Of a stretch of 64,000 nt of DNA, positions 46,606 through 55,981 are shown piece by piece. Within the stretch, counting starts at the first letter, position 1. Each line of letters opens with the position of its first letter. A program made the position numbers and the translations under genes. This DNA is from Taibaiella sp965229095. Its GTDB lineage: Bacteria; Bacteroidota; Bacteroidia; Chitinophagales; Chitinophagaceae. Under the pieces are notes generated by a model, which did no database searches, was not told the origin of the DNA, and saw nothing but the letters and a program-made list of their open reading frames with translations. The stretch is taken from contig OZ245855.1 in the NCBI GenBank assembly GCA_965229095.1, positions 2,666,001 through 2,730,000 of the forward strand, in the 5' to 3' direction.

Positions 46606-47325
46606 TTACATGGGTTCCGTAGCGCCAATGATCACGCCGAAATAACCATCTGTCTGCAGCCATTGCAGCGCGGGGAGATAAGTACGCGACACAAAACCAT
46701 CGAGGAAAAGGGCATTGCGGCAGCCTTTCCGTTGAAAGTATTCCGCAAAATCGTACAGGTTCACTTCTTTTTTCGACATGGCAAAAAGCATTCGGCCATC
46801 GGGAAGGGTGCCCACACCGTTGCGCACAAATACATTTACCGATCCTTTCTTGAAGGCAGGATGTATTTTACCGTCAATGACCAGCATAGGCCCCGATTGT
46901 GTGGCATAAGCAATGTCTTTGCCCGGCTTATAACCCGTGGTAGTACATACCTGTCCTTGGCCGGCAACCGTGATATAAAAAATGCCGTTGGGCCGCAGGT
47001 AAAAATTACCATAGCCTTGGCCGGCATTCAGTTTCCTGATGATCTTGCCTTCCTGTATAAAAAGGCCCAGCGGACTACGATCCTCCATGTACATGCCGCC
47101 GTTCATGGCAAATGCAAGCCGTTGCTTTTTACGTTCCGTAAAGCTTTTTACATTTCCCAGACTACCTAATATCCTGCCTTGTTCGTCTTTCCAGAACAAC
47201 TGCACTTTTTGGCGGGCCGAAGGAATAAAAGTGATCATATCGGTTTCGGCTACCTGGCAACGGGCCGGCGGCACAAAGACGATTGCCGTCAGGAGAAAGA
47301 AAAATATATATTTTTTGATACACAT
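46606..47325 (-). CDS. Secreted phosphodiester glycosidase-family protein (NAGPA-like)
   Basis: A 239-residue protein with signal peptide MCIKKYIFFFLLTAIVFVPPARC (to about residue 23). The NAGPA-type core is visible as AFAMNGGMYMEDRSPLGLFIQ, NFYLRPNGIFYI, QSGPMLVIDGKI, FVRNGVGTLPDGRMLFAMS, FFQRKGCRNALFLDGFVSR and VIIGA. Family members hydrolyse sugar-phosphodiesters such as GlcNAc-1-phosphate diesters, and in bacteria often act on cell-envelope glycans. A Cys at the end of the signal region could also be a lipobox (PPARC), making it a possible lipoprotein. It lies downstream of, and on the same strand as, the short region before mnmE. Confidence 0.85.
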   Translation of the reverse strand: MCIKKYIFFFLLTAIVFVPPARCQVAETDMITFIPSARQKVQLFWKDEQGRILGSLGNVKSFTERKKQRLAFAMNGGMYMEDRSPLGLFIQEGKIIRKLNAGQGYGNFYLRPNGIFYITVAGQGQVCTTTGYKPGKDIAYATQSGPMLVIDGKIHPAFKKGSVNVFVRNGVGTLPDGRMLFAMSKKEVNLYDFAEYFQRKGCRNALFLDGFVSRTYLPALQWLQTDGYFGVIIGATEPM

Positions 47326-47386
47326 ATACCGATAAATGTAGCTTAAAGTTAATCCAAAAGATTAACGAATTAATTTAAAGCAAACT

Positions 47387-47418
47387 TTTGCGGGATACCG
47401 AAACATGAATTACCTTTC
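47387..47418 (+). promoter_or_regulatory. Bacteroidota-type promoter
   Basis: TTTG (47387-47390), 20 bp, then TACCTTTC (47411-47418) fit the -33/-7 consensus with one mismatch, 24 bp before the start codon of the BadF-like gene. Confidence 0.5.
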
Positions 47419-47441
47419 CTTATTCAAATTGTACTACACAA

Positions 47442-48293
47442 ATGTCATCAATACTGATTGCCGACAGCGGCTCTTCAAAAACGGACTGGAGCCTGATCGG
47501 TAAAAATAAAAAAGCGCGTCACTTCCAGACTTCAGGGCTTAACCCTTTTTTCAGGACCGAGGAGGATTGCCACCGTTTACTTACAGAAGAGCTGAAACTT
47601 AATCCCAGGAAAGAACAGATCGACCAGATCGTTTTTTATGGTGCAGGGGTTAAGAACAAAAAGCAATCTGCTTTTATTGAAAAAATACTGAAGCAACATT
47701 TTGACGTAAAAGATGTAGCAGCACATTCCGATATGCTGGCTGCAGCGAGGGCTACCAGCGGCAACGATAAAGGTGTATGCTGTATCCTGGGTACAGGTAG
47801 TAATTCCTGCTTTTACAACGGTAAAAAGATCACGGTGCAAAACCCCTCCCTGGGCTTTATCGTAGGCGATGAAGGCAGCGGTACCTACCTGGGCAAAAGG
47901 GTACTGCAGTATTTTTTCTACAATACTTTTGACGAAGACCTGCGCGATGCTTTCCGCAACAAATACGGGGACGACCTTTCCGATATTTTACAGAAGGTAT
48001 ATAAAGACCCGCTGGCCAACCGTTACCTGGCTTCGTTTACACAGTTCCTGATCGAACAGCGGGGACACTATATGGTAGAGAATATTATCGAAGATGCCTT
48101 TATCGATTTTCACCAGAGACATGTGCTTAAATACAGGGAAAGCTGGAAGTACCCGATCCATTTCATCGGCACAGTAGCTTATGAATTCCGGGACATTATC
48201 CATTCGCTGCACGAGCAATACGGGCTGGACACCGGCCGTATCCTGAAAAGCCCGCTGGAAGGCCTTATCCAATACCACAAAGCAACATTGTAA
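47442..48293 (+). CDS. BadF/BadG-type ATPase, N-acetylglucosamine-kinase-like
   Basis: A 283-residue ASKHA-fold protein. The phosphate-1 loop is ADSGSSKTDWSLI (residues 6-18), the connect region YGAGVKNKK, HSDMLAAARATSG as the catalytic-Asp segment, phosphate-2 CILGTGSNSCFYNGK, and GFIVGDEGSGTYLGKR. The EGSG/YLGK pattern is that of Bacteroidota proteins annotated as N-acetylglucosamine kinase. It likely phosphorylates a recovered amino sugar from peptidoglycan or chitin breakdown. It is a single gene with its own promoter and terminator. Confidence 0.85.
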   Translation: MSSILIADSGSSKTDWSLIGKNKKARHFQTSGLNPFFRTEEDCHRLLTEELKLNPRKEQIDQIVFYGAGVKNKKQSAFIEKILKQHFDVKDVAAHSDMLAAARATSGNDKGVCCILGTGSNSCFYNGKKITVQNPSLGFIVGDEGSGTYLGKRVLQYFFYNTFDEDLRDAFRNKYGDDLSDILQKVYKDPLANRYLASFTQFLIEQRGHYMVENIIEDAFIDFHQRHVLKYRESWKYPIHFIGTVAYEFRDIIHSLHEQYGLDTGRILKSPLEGLIQYHKATL

Positions 48294-48348
48294 CCTATAA
48301 TAAAGACGGGACGATGGATGTATTATCCTCCTGACCGAGAAGCTATAC

Positions 48349-48384
48349 GGCCATGCCATCCAATCGAGGCATGGCCTCTTTTTT
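48349..48384 (+). terminator. Rho-independent terminator
   Basis: Stem GGCCATGCC / GGCATGGCC followed by TCTTTTTT. It ends the BadF-like transcript just before the convergent response-regulator gene. Confidence 0.85.
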
Positions 48385-48414
48385 GAAGATACCGAAGGGC
48401 TATTTATATACTGC

Positions 48415-49059
48415 TCAGGGTTTCATCAGGCCCAGTTGTATCGCTACTTTCATCAGGCCGATCGTATTCTTCGCCCCCGACTTGATCATCAGGCTGGTAC
48501 GGTGATTGTCCACGGTACGTTTGCTGATAAAAAGCTTCTCCGCTATCTCCTGGCTGGAGAGTTCGGCAGCGATGCCTTCGAGCACATCCAGCTCCCGGTT
48601 CGTCAGTTTCAGCACGGGCGGCGCCGTTGTATTGCCCTTTTGGATCGAATGCGCATATTTTTCCCGGAGGGAACTATCCAGGAAAATGCGGCCGCTGTGT
48701 ACGGTATCTATGGCTTCGATGATCATAGCTGCATTGGCCGAAGTCTTGAGCAGATAGCCCATACAACCGCACTCCAGCATTTCCATGGCCAGGCCCGGCT
48801 TATCAAAACCCGTAAGTACGATGATCTTTACCCCGGGATGATGGTAGGTAATATAACGCGCCAACTGCGCACCATTCTGATCGGGCAGGTGGTAGTCGAG
48901 CAACAGCACATCGGGCTTAATGCTTTTCAATCCTTCTTTAAGCGCTTCGCCGCTGGTAAAAGTTGCGCTTACATCGATATATCCGGTAGCGGCTACCGTT
49001 TTTTCAATACTGGTGATAATCAGGTGATGATCATCTGCGATGGCCAATTGTATGGACAT
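48415..49059 (-). CDS. LuxR/NarL-type response regulator
   Basis: A 214-residue protein. The receiver domain (1-120) has acidic D9-D10, phospho-acceptor Asp55 in LLLDYHLPDQNG, the Thr in IVLTGFDKPG and Lys in LLKTSANA. A LuxR helix-turn-helix follows (about 150-210): LTNRELDVLEGIAAELSSQE, IAEKLFISKRTVDNHRTS. It lies 56 bp after the histidine-kinase gene on the same strand, so it is its cognate regulator. The targets are unknown, but the neighbouring surface-protein genes are candidates. Confidence 0.92.
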   Translation of the reverse strand: MSIQLAIADDHHLIITSIEKTVAATGYIDVSATFTSGEALKEGLKSIKPDVLLLDYHLPDQNGAQLARYITYHHPGVKIIVLTGFDKPGLAMEMLECGCMGYLLKTSANAAMIIEAIDTVHSGRIFLDSSLREKYAHSIQKGNTTAPPVLKLTNRELDVLEGIAAELSSQEIAEKLFISKRTVDNHRTSLMIKSGAKNTIGLMKVAIQLGLMKP

Positions 49060-49115
49060 ATGTTTGGTTTAATAGTAAGGGTTGCTGTCTTTTGATCTTT
49101 TATTCCTACGGTTGT

Positions 49116-51071
49116 CTAGTCTGTGGTCATATGGTCACTGGCTGCGGAGCCACCCTGCAGGGTATGCTCACCCCAGGGTATTTCTATAAGCATGGTAGTA
49201 CCGGTGTATTCGGAACTCTTAATGTCCAGGGAACCATTGAGGATGCTTACATTATTTTCTATATTGGTCAGGCCCATCCCTTTTCTTTCCGTAAAGTTGT
49301 TCCCGATCCCTACCCCGTTATCTTCTACGGTAATGCTCATGCTATCGTCAAAAAAATCGAATTGGATGATGGCTTCGGTCGCCCTGGAGTGTTTCAGGAT
49401 ATTCTGGATCAGCTCCATCGTCATCATCAGTATTATTTTCCCTGTTACTTCGTTTAGTTCCGGTATCTTTCCATAGTGCTGAAACGTAAACTGTATTTTA
49501 TGGTTATTGATCCGGTTCAGGAAGGTGCTGATGGTCTGTATCAGGCCATGTTCCTGCAGATCCGGGGGCATAAGGTTGTGCGCTGCCATACGGAGCTTCT
49601 CGGTTACTTCCCCTGCCTGGCAGATGATATTCCGGTAATCGTCCGAATGTCTTAATTGCTGGTGATCCCTTTCCAGGGCTTGCAGGTTCAGCTTCATAGC
49701 CAGCATCTCGCTCACTACACCGTCGTGCAGGTCACGCGCTATTCGCGTACGTTCTTTTTCTTCCCCCTTCATACCTGCTTCTATCTGCATGATCTTCCTG
49801 TCCTTTATCGTATTGTTCAATTGTTCCTTCAATAGCTGCTGCTTGTTGCGATGGCTTCTGCGGAATACCAGGAATATGCTGCCAATCGATACCACAGCCA
49901 GGACCAGGATACCGGCCAGCCAGTTCTGCTCTTTAAGGCGGCCAGCCTGTTTGTTGATCAGCAACTCTTTCCGCACAAGCTCCTTATCCTTAATAGACAG
50001 GTCGTATTGCCGTTCGAGGTTATTGATCTTGTGTATATTCTCAATAGAAATCAGGCTATCATTTATCTGGGTATATTTCTTCTGGTTGTTCCAGGCTTCT
50101 TTATAATTCCCCATACGGCCATTTACCAGAGCCATGCTCTCATAAGCCTCTTTATTCAGCATCTGGTAGCCGCATCGCTCTCCTATATCCAATCCTTGTT
50201 TCAGGTAATTCAAGGCCTTTTTATCTTCTCCTTTGCGGCTAAAGACCTCGCCCAGCGTTACCAGGATAAAGCACCGGGAATATTGCGACAGGTCTTTAAA
50301 ATCAGGCAATACCATCTGCAGGTAGTACAAGGCACTATCCGGCTGATCCAGCTTCATATAGGTATCCGCCATATTGTTCAGCACAAGGCTGCGCATATCT
50401 GCAACCTCCTTTAACCTATTGCTGGCACCATACTCATCCTGGGTAATAGACAAGGTCGCTTTGTAAGCCTTCCTGAACTCCGCTATGGCGCCGCGATAAT
50501 CGTTCCTGGCATTATACACCGAACCTTTATTAGCTAAGGCTATCGTCAGCCAGTAACCGTTGTTGCCACGTTCCTCCAGAAGGGCTATAGCATCATTAAG
50601 ACTTTTCATCGCCTTATCGTAATCCTCCAGGTCTATATAGAGCGCACTGATATTGATATACAGTTCCGCCTGGCTTTGTTCGTTCTTTGTTTGGTCTAGA
50701 GCCAGGTAGTGCATCTGGAGAGCTTCCTGGTAACTACCGGCCTTTTGGAGTAGGTTGGCCATCTGGCTGTATATATTCAGCCGGTAAGGCGATTCCGGCA
50801 TGATATATACAAGTGTATTCCGGTACAGGCTCATGGCCTCGTCATACTTACCTTCCCGCACCAGCGCTTCCCCTTTGACCAGGACTTCGCTCAGTGAAGT
50901 ACGCTCTCTTTGCCTGCTACCTTCCAGGGACTGCACCTGCGTCATTTCCCGTTCATCACCCGGATGCAGATTGCTTATGGTAAAAGGCCCTTGCTGCCCT
51001 ATACACCATCGGCCCTGCGCCAGCAACAGCAGGAAGAAAATACAGTTCAGACAATACCGCATAACCGTCAA
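49116..51071 (-). CDS. TPR-containing sensor histidine kinase (HisKA_3 type)
   Basis: A 651-residue protein. A signal peptide or first helix (MTVMRYCLNCIFFLLLLAQG) is followed by about five to seven TPR repeats (EALVREGKYDEAMSLYR, AGSYQEALQMHYLAL, LEDYDKAMKSLNDAI, and others). A transmembrane helix at about 390-412 (LAGILVLAVVSIGSIFLVF) comes next. The HisKA_3 box has phospho-acceptor His449 in RIARDLHDGVVSEML, and the HATPase_c domain ends the protein (VEDNGVGIG, GMGLTNIENNV). The periplasmic TPRs probably sense a protein or peptide signal. It is encoded directly upstream of its response regulator. Confidence 0.92.
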   Translation of the reverse strand: MTVMRYCLNCIFFLLLLAQGRWCIGQQGPFTISNLHPGDEREMTQVQSLEGSRQRERTSLSEVLVKGEALVREGKYDEAMSLYRNTLVYIMPESPYRLNIYSQMANLLQKAGSYQEALQMHYLALDQTKNEQSQAELYINISALYIDLEDYDKAMKSLNDAIALLEERGNNGYWLTIALANKGSVYNARNDYRGAIAEFRKAYKATLSITQDEYGASNRLKEVADMRSLVLNNMADTYMKLDQPDSALYYLQMVLPDFKDLSQYSRCFILVTLGEVFSRKGEDKKALNYLKQGLDIGERCGYQMLNKEAYESMALVNGRMGNYKEAWNNQKKYTQINDSLISIENIHKINNLERQYDLSIKDKELVRKELLINKQAGRLKEQNWLAGILVLAVVSIGSIFLVFRRSHRNKQQLLKEQLNNTIKDRKIMQIEAGMKGEEKERTRIARDLHDGVVSEMLAMKLNLQALERDHQQLRHSDDYRNIICQAGEVTEKLRMAAHNLMPPDLQEHGLIQTISTFLNRINNHKIQFTFQHYGKIPELNEVTGKIILMMTMELIQNILKHSRATEAIIQFDFFDDSMSITVEDNGVGIGNNFTERKGMGLTNIENNVSILNGSLDIKSSEYTGTTMLIEIPWGEHTLQGGSAASDHMTTD

Positions 51072-51292
51072 TACAATAATGCGAAGATAACCAGAAGCCG
51101 GATCACTTGGGCTATTTAAGCAGGGTTGTTATGGAATATAAGTATAAGTACCTATATGCCTTCCGGAAAAACGCGTATATGTCTCTATAGAAATCACTAT
51201 GATGGATAAAGATATTTGTACTGCACCCATTGTATAGCTGGTGTGCTTTGTTTCCTGTTTTATTACAATCACCTTTAAAAATCTCATTGATC

Positions 51293-53233
51293 ATGATGCG
51301 CAGACTATTACAATCTTCCTTATTCACCCTGGCACTGGTATGTTTTGTTACGGGAATGCAGGCACAGCCTTATTACAACCAGACCAGCCGGTTTTTAAAA
51401 TACAACAGCGTTTGGGCTTTCTATAGTAATATTAAATTAAACTTCAACTCCGGCACCGCTTCCTCTTCGGCATTAATGGGCTTCAGCAGCGAAGGTTGTG
51501 CCTCTGTAGCAGATCCCAACACAGGAGCATTGTTATTCTACTCGGATGGTGGGCATTGCTGGAACAGCAACAACGTGATCATGCCTAACGGAAACGGCTT
51601 GCTGGGGAATTCGACCGGCGATTACTCGGCTACACAGGGCGTATGCATTGTACCTGTACCAGGAGAAACGCAGAAGTACTATTTATTCTCGCTGGAAAGT
51701 TCCGATATGGTAAACCCGCCAGCGGTCAAGCTCTATTACTCCGTTGTAGACATGAGCCTGAATAATGGCCTGGGCGATATCGTGCCCGGCACCAAAAATA
51801 CTTTACTTGATGGTACCACTTTACTCAGCGAATCGATGCTTGCCATCCAGGGCAACAACTGCGATGTATGGCTGATGCTGCATACCATGAATACACCCAT
51901 ATTTAAAGCCTATCACATTACTACGGCCGGCATCAACCCTACGCCTGTAGTGTCTACTACCGGCGGCCAGATACAAGGCAGTACTACTATCGGGGCAGGC
52001 GGTTTTGTTTTAGAACAGGATGCTTATGAACAATGTTCCATGGCCATATCCCCCAACCGGACCAAACTGGCCCTGTCCTGCCAGCATCTAGGCGGTACCT
52101 GGATGTTACCCATCATTTCCACTACCGGGCGTAGCTGGGGTGGTTTGCTCTGCGACTTCGACGCCAGCACAGGCGTGGTATCCAACGCCATTCTTACGGA
52201 TACGACCACCCAGTACAGCGCGGCCTTTTCGCCGGACAACACTAAGCTTTACTACTCTTCCGTAATTCCCGGCGGCACTTCTTCGCAGATTTCCCAGATC
52301 ACTATTACCAGCAACGATTCCGCCATTATAACCGGTTCCAAAACCGTTATCCAATCACCCCTAGTTTCCGATAACCTGATCAGCATACGCGCCTATCGTG
52401 ATTCGATCTATGTGATGAACCCGGCGATGCTGTGCCTTGACCGGATCAACAACCCCAATCTTGCCGGCGCTGCCTGCAACTACCAGAGCAATGCTATATC
52501 CTTCCCGGCTGCCACCGCTATGGGCGCCAGTCTACCTACGGAAGTAGTGTATGCCGCAGGCCCCGATACCTTACGCAGCAGGGTATTGGATACACTTATA
52601 TGCAGCTCCTGGGAGAACGTCAAACTACGTCCGGTAAACCAGACACTCGACGATGTATATACCTGGAACAACAGCAGCACGGACAGCACTTTATCGGTAA
52701 CCACGGCCGGTACTTATTGGGTGAAATACGGCAACAGTTGTCATTACAGGGTAGATACTTTTGTGCTCAAAGGTTCGGATCTTAATCCCATCATTACAGT
52801 TAATGGCTTTAATCTCGGTACTACCCAACCCTATACGACCTATCAATGGTACCGCAACAACACACTTATTGCCGGCGCCACCAACAGTACTTATACAGTT
52901 ACCCAGAATGGCGCTTATACAGTAGCGGTAAGCGACGGTACCTGTACCGACACTTCGGCCATTTATAATGTGACCAATGTAAGCATCGATCCTATACAGC
53001 AACTCGCACGCCAGATACAAGTATATCCTAATCCTGCCCAGGACATAGTGCATATCAAGGCTTCCATTGCGGTAAATGTAAAGCTTACCGGTATAGAAGG
53101 ACGTGTTTTAAAGAATGTAAAAAATGCTGCGCATATTCCTGTCGGCGACCTGGCCGCCGGTGTTTACCTGTTGCACATCAGCGACAATAACGGCAACGTA
53201 TTGAAGGTGGAGAAATTGATCCGGGAAAAATAA
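51293..53233 (+). CDS. T9SS-exported beta-propeller-like surface protein (type A sorting)
   Basis: About 646 residues from the ATG at 51293 (MMRRLLQSSLFTLALVC), which gives a clean signal peptide ending MQAQ; the reading upstream of it lacks this. The N-terminal 400 residues are beta-propeller-like: SVWAFYSNIKLNFN, GALLFYSDGGHCWN, KYYLFSLESS, YYSVVDMSLNNGLGDIV, ISPNRTKLALSCQ. An Ig-like domain follows (YQWYRNNTLIAGA ... YTVAVSDG). The end is a T9SS type A sorting domain (QVYPNPAQDIVHIKAS ... GVYLLHISDNNG). It is followed 94 bp later by a paralogue of its N-terminal part. Confidence 0.85.
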   Translation: MMRRLLQSSLFTLALVCFVTGMQAQPYYNQTSRFLKYNSVWAFYSNIKLNFNSGTASSSALMGFSSEGCASVADPNTGALLFYSDGGHCWNSNNVIMPNGNGLLGNSTGDYSATQGVCIVPVPGETQKYYLFSLESSDMVNPPAVKLYYSVVDMSLNNGLGDIVPGTKNTLLDGTTLLSESMLAIQGNNCDVWLMLHTMNTPIFKAYHITTAGINPTPVVSTTGGQIQGSTTIGAGGFVLEQDAYEQCSMAISPNRTKLALSCQHLGGTWMLPIISTTGRSWGGLLCDFDASTGVVSNAILTDTTTQYSAAFSPDNTKLYYSSVIPGGTSSQISQITITSNDSAIITGSKTVIQSPLVSDNLISIRAYRDSIYVMNPAMLCLDRINNPNLAGAACNYQSNAISFPAATAMGASLPTEVVYAAGPDTLRSRVLDTLICSSWENVKLRPVNQTLDDVYTWNNSSTDSTLSVTTAGTYWVKYGNSCHYRVDTFVLKGSDLNPIITVNGFNLGTTQPYTTYQWYRNNTLIAGATNSTYTVTQNGAYTVAVSDGTCTDTSAIYNVTNVSIDPIQQLARQIQVYPNPAQDIVHIKASIAVNVKLTGIEGRVLKNVKNAAHIPVGDLAAGVYLLHISDNNGNVLKVEKLIREK

Positions 53234-53327
53234 CAGTTGATGCAATCGGCCGGCTTCGCAGCACGATACAGCGGTATAGCTACGAAGCTGGCCTTTTCCT
53301 CTTAACGCTTTCAAACCCCAGATCAAA

Positions 53328-55880
53328 GTGACGTACAGATTTCTCTGGTTGCTCGGCAGCCTCTTTTTGATGATCTTACCCTCTTCCTATGCCCAACGGG
53401 AGAATATATGGGCTTTTGGTACCAATGCAGGACTGGATTTCAACACAGCTATCCCGGCAGCCATCAGTACCAGTATGAATACCAACGAAGCCTGTGCATC
53501 TGTTTGTAATAGCAGCGGCCAGTTGCTGTTTTATACCAATGGCGAGAGAGTATGGGACCAGGCAAATAATTTTATGCAGAATGGCTTTTCCATATGTACA
53601 TTGGGCACAGCCAGCACGACACAAGGTGCGCTCATCGTGCCCATACCCGACAGCAGTTCCAAGTTTTATATTTTCTCCTTAACAGCTATAGAGAACGGCA
53701 GCGCCTGGGGCAGGTTGTATTACAGCATAGTAGACATGAGCCTTAACAACGGACTGGGGGCAGTGGTGGCCGGGCGTAAGGAAATCCTGGTGGACACCGG
53801 TCTCCAGGAAAACATGACTGCCGTTGCCGGTAAAGATTGTAATATATGGCTGCTTACTATTTCAAAACAAGGCATTCTAAAAGCGTTTAGCATTAACCAA
53901 GACGGCATCAACACCGTTCCGGTCCAGTCGCCTTTAATACCGGGAAGCGGGGTTGCAGCCGAACCAAAACCGGGGAGCATGTGCGTATCTCCCAACAGGA
54001 GCAAACTCGCGATAGCCGATATCGGGCTGACTCTATATGATTTTAACCCCGCTACCGGCACAGCATCCAATCCTCTAAGCCTTTCTTCTTCCAATAACCC
54101 GGTATACTACGCTACTTGCTTCTCTCCCGGCAGTTCCAAACTCTATGCCACCCAACTAGGCAGCCGTCCGATAGAACAATTTGATCTAAGCTCCGGGACA
54201 GCTTCGATTATAGCCGGCTCCATGGTTCAGATCGCTCCCGGCACTTCGGCAGCAGGCGCCATTAAGTTGGCACCCAATGGCAAAATCTATTGCGCACAAC
54301 AACCTGGCCCGGCGCTTGGCGTGATCCAGCAGCCCGATCTGGCAGGTGCTGCATGTCAGTATATGCCGCAAGCCGTCCCTTTAAGCAACAATACCGGTGT
54401 GTACCTGGGCTTGCCCAATGTAGTCCCTGTAGTCATACCCAATGGCGACAGTCTGTTCAGCAAAGAAATTATAGAGGTGGGCGATTGCTTTACCAATACC
54501 TATCAACTGCAGGCCGACACCCTGGGTATTGGCTGGCATTGGGATGATGGAAGTACTTTGGCCCAGCGCACAGTAACCGGCGCCGGTACTTACTGGGTTA
54601 CTTATTCCAAACGTTGCGTGGTGTACACGGATACGTTCCAGGTACGCTTCCCTAATGCCAGCCCCGGCATATGGATACGCCCGGGCTGCAAAGGCAGCAA
54701 CAATGCTATGGCCGCTGCTTATACGCCCAATACAGGCTATGTGTACACCTGGCGTAACGCAGCCGCTGCCGTCGTTTCCACTTCCGATTCGCTGCTGCAG
54801 GTGAGCGGTGGAAATTACACCCTGCATGTGGTTACACCTTCCGGCTGTGAGACGACGATCAATGTTTTTATTCCCGAAGAAGAGCATATAGCATCTTTCC
54901 AGGCAGACAGTATTATTTGCCAGGGAACTACGCTTACCCTCAACAATACCTCCGACAATCACTTTACCTTATTCCGGTGGCAGTTTGGCGACGGGGACAG
55001 CTCTTTGCTCCAAAGCCCGGCCCATACTTATCCCCACAAAGGACATTACACCATCACGCTTATCGCCAGAGGGCTTATCTGTACAGACACTGCCAGGCAT
55101 ACGATCGCCGTGGATTCCATGCTCAACGGGCGTTTCAGTACCGCTCCTGATAGCATATGCACGGGACAAGCCATTACCTTTTTCCCGGATGCCGACAGCA
55201 GCATCCAAAGCCTGCACTGGTCTTATGGCGACGGCATCGAAATGACCATGTCTCCCGATTACCAGGTGCAACATGCCTACGACAGCGCAGGGCACCTTCC
55301 GGTCCAATTGCTCACGCAATACAGGGCTTGCCCGGCCTCTACCTTCACCGATACGGTATATGTATATCCCTTGCCTAAGATTTATCTTGGACCCGACAGC
55401 GGCTTATGCCTGGGTGGCGCCCCGCTGGTATTGCGTAACCAATTTGAAGCACCTGCTTCCGGCTTCCGCAACCAATGGAATACGGGCGATACAACCACCG
55501 GCATTAAAGTGGTACATCCTGGCACGTATAGCCTGACCATAAGCAGCGGACCTTTGGGCTGCAGCGCCACGGAATCGGTTATCGTGCGTAAGGATTGCTA
55601 TATAGACATACCCAATGCCTTTACACCAAACGGCGACGGCGACAACGACTACTTCTTTCCAAGGCAGTTGCTGTCGCGGAACGTAACCCGGTTCCATATG
55701 CAGATACTCAACCGCTGGGGACAACCTGTGTTCGAAACAACCAGGACAGATGGAAGGGGATGGGACGGCCGCTTCAATGATAAACCGCAACCACAAGGCG
55801 TTTACTTGTACCTGGTAGAGGTGACGATAGACAACAGCAAAGCGGAAAAGTACACGGGTAATATCACCCTTATCCGCTAA
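53328..55880 (+). CDS. Beta-propeller/PKD surface protein with gliding-motility C-terminal domain
   Basis: An 850-residue protein starting at a GTG (MTYRFLWLLGSLFLMILPSSYAQ), with a signal peptide of about 22 residues. Residues 25-380 resemble the N-terminal half of the upstream gene (NIWAFGTNAGLDFN, GQLLFYTNGERVWD, KFYIFSLTA, YYSIVDMSLNNGLG, VSPNRSKLAIA). PKD-like domains follow (FRWQFGDGDSSLLQ, LHWSYGDG). The end is a gliding-motility-associated C-terminal domain (IPNAFTPNGDGDNDYFFP ... FNRW-like ILNRWGQPVFE ... GVYLYLVEV), a T9SS type B sorting signal. Export to the cell surface is likely; the ligand is unknown. Confidence 0.85.
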   Translation: MTYRFLWLLGSLFLMILPSSYAQRENIWAFGTNAGLDFNTAIPAAISTSMNTNEACASVCNSSGQLLFYTNGERVWDQANNFMQNGFSICTLGTASTTQGALIVPIPDSSSKFYIFSLTAIENGSAWGRLYYSIVDMSLNNGLGAVVAGRKEILVDTGLQENMTAVAGKDCNIWLLTISKQGILKAFSINQDGINTVPVQSPLIPGSGVAAEPKPGSMCVSPNRSKLAIADIGLTLYDFNPATGTASNPLSLSSSNNPVYYATCFSPGSSKLYATQLGSRPIEQFDLSSGTASIIAGSMVQIAPGTSAAGAIKLAPNGKIYCAQQPGPALGVIQQPDLAGAACQYMPQAVPLSNNTGVYLGLPNVVPVVIPNGDSLFSKEIIEVGDCFTNTYQLQADTLGIGWHWDDGSTLAQRTVTGAGTYWVTYSKRCVVYTDTFQVRFPNASPGIWIRPGCKGSNNAMAAAYTPNTGYVYTWRNAAAAVVSTSDSLLQVSGGNYTLHVVTPSGCETTINVFIPEEEHIASFQADSIICQGTTLTLNNTSDNHFTLFRWQFGDGDSSLLQSPAHTYPHKGHYTITLIARGLICTDTARHTIAVDSMLNGRFSTAPDSICTGQAITFFPDADSSIQSLHWSYGDGIEMTMSPDYQVQHAYDSAGHLPVQLLTQYRACPASTFTDTVYVYPLPKIYLGPDSGLCLGGAPLVLRNQFEAPASGFRNQWNTGDTTTGIKVVHPGTYSLTISSGPLGCSATESVIVRKDCYIDIPNAFTPNGDGDNDYFFPRQLLSRNVTRFHMQILNRWGQPVFETTRTDGRGWDGRFNDKPQPQGVYLYLVEVTIDNSKAEKYTGNITLIR

Positions 55881-55981
55881 GAACATAGACCAAACAGGCT
55901 ACGGTATGGCCTATGGCAGGATGCATGGTCGCCCGATAAAAAAATGCTTCATACTATACCATTCATAAAAAGAGAAAAAAC

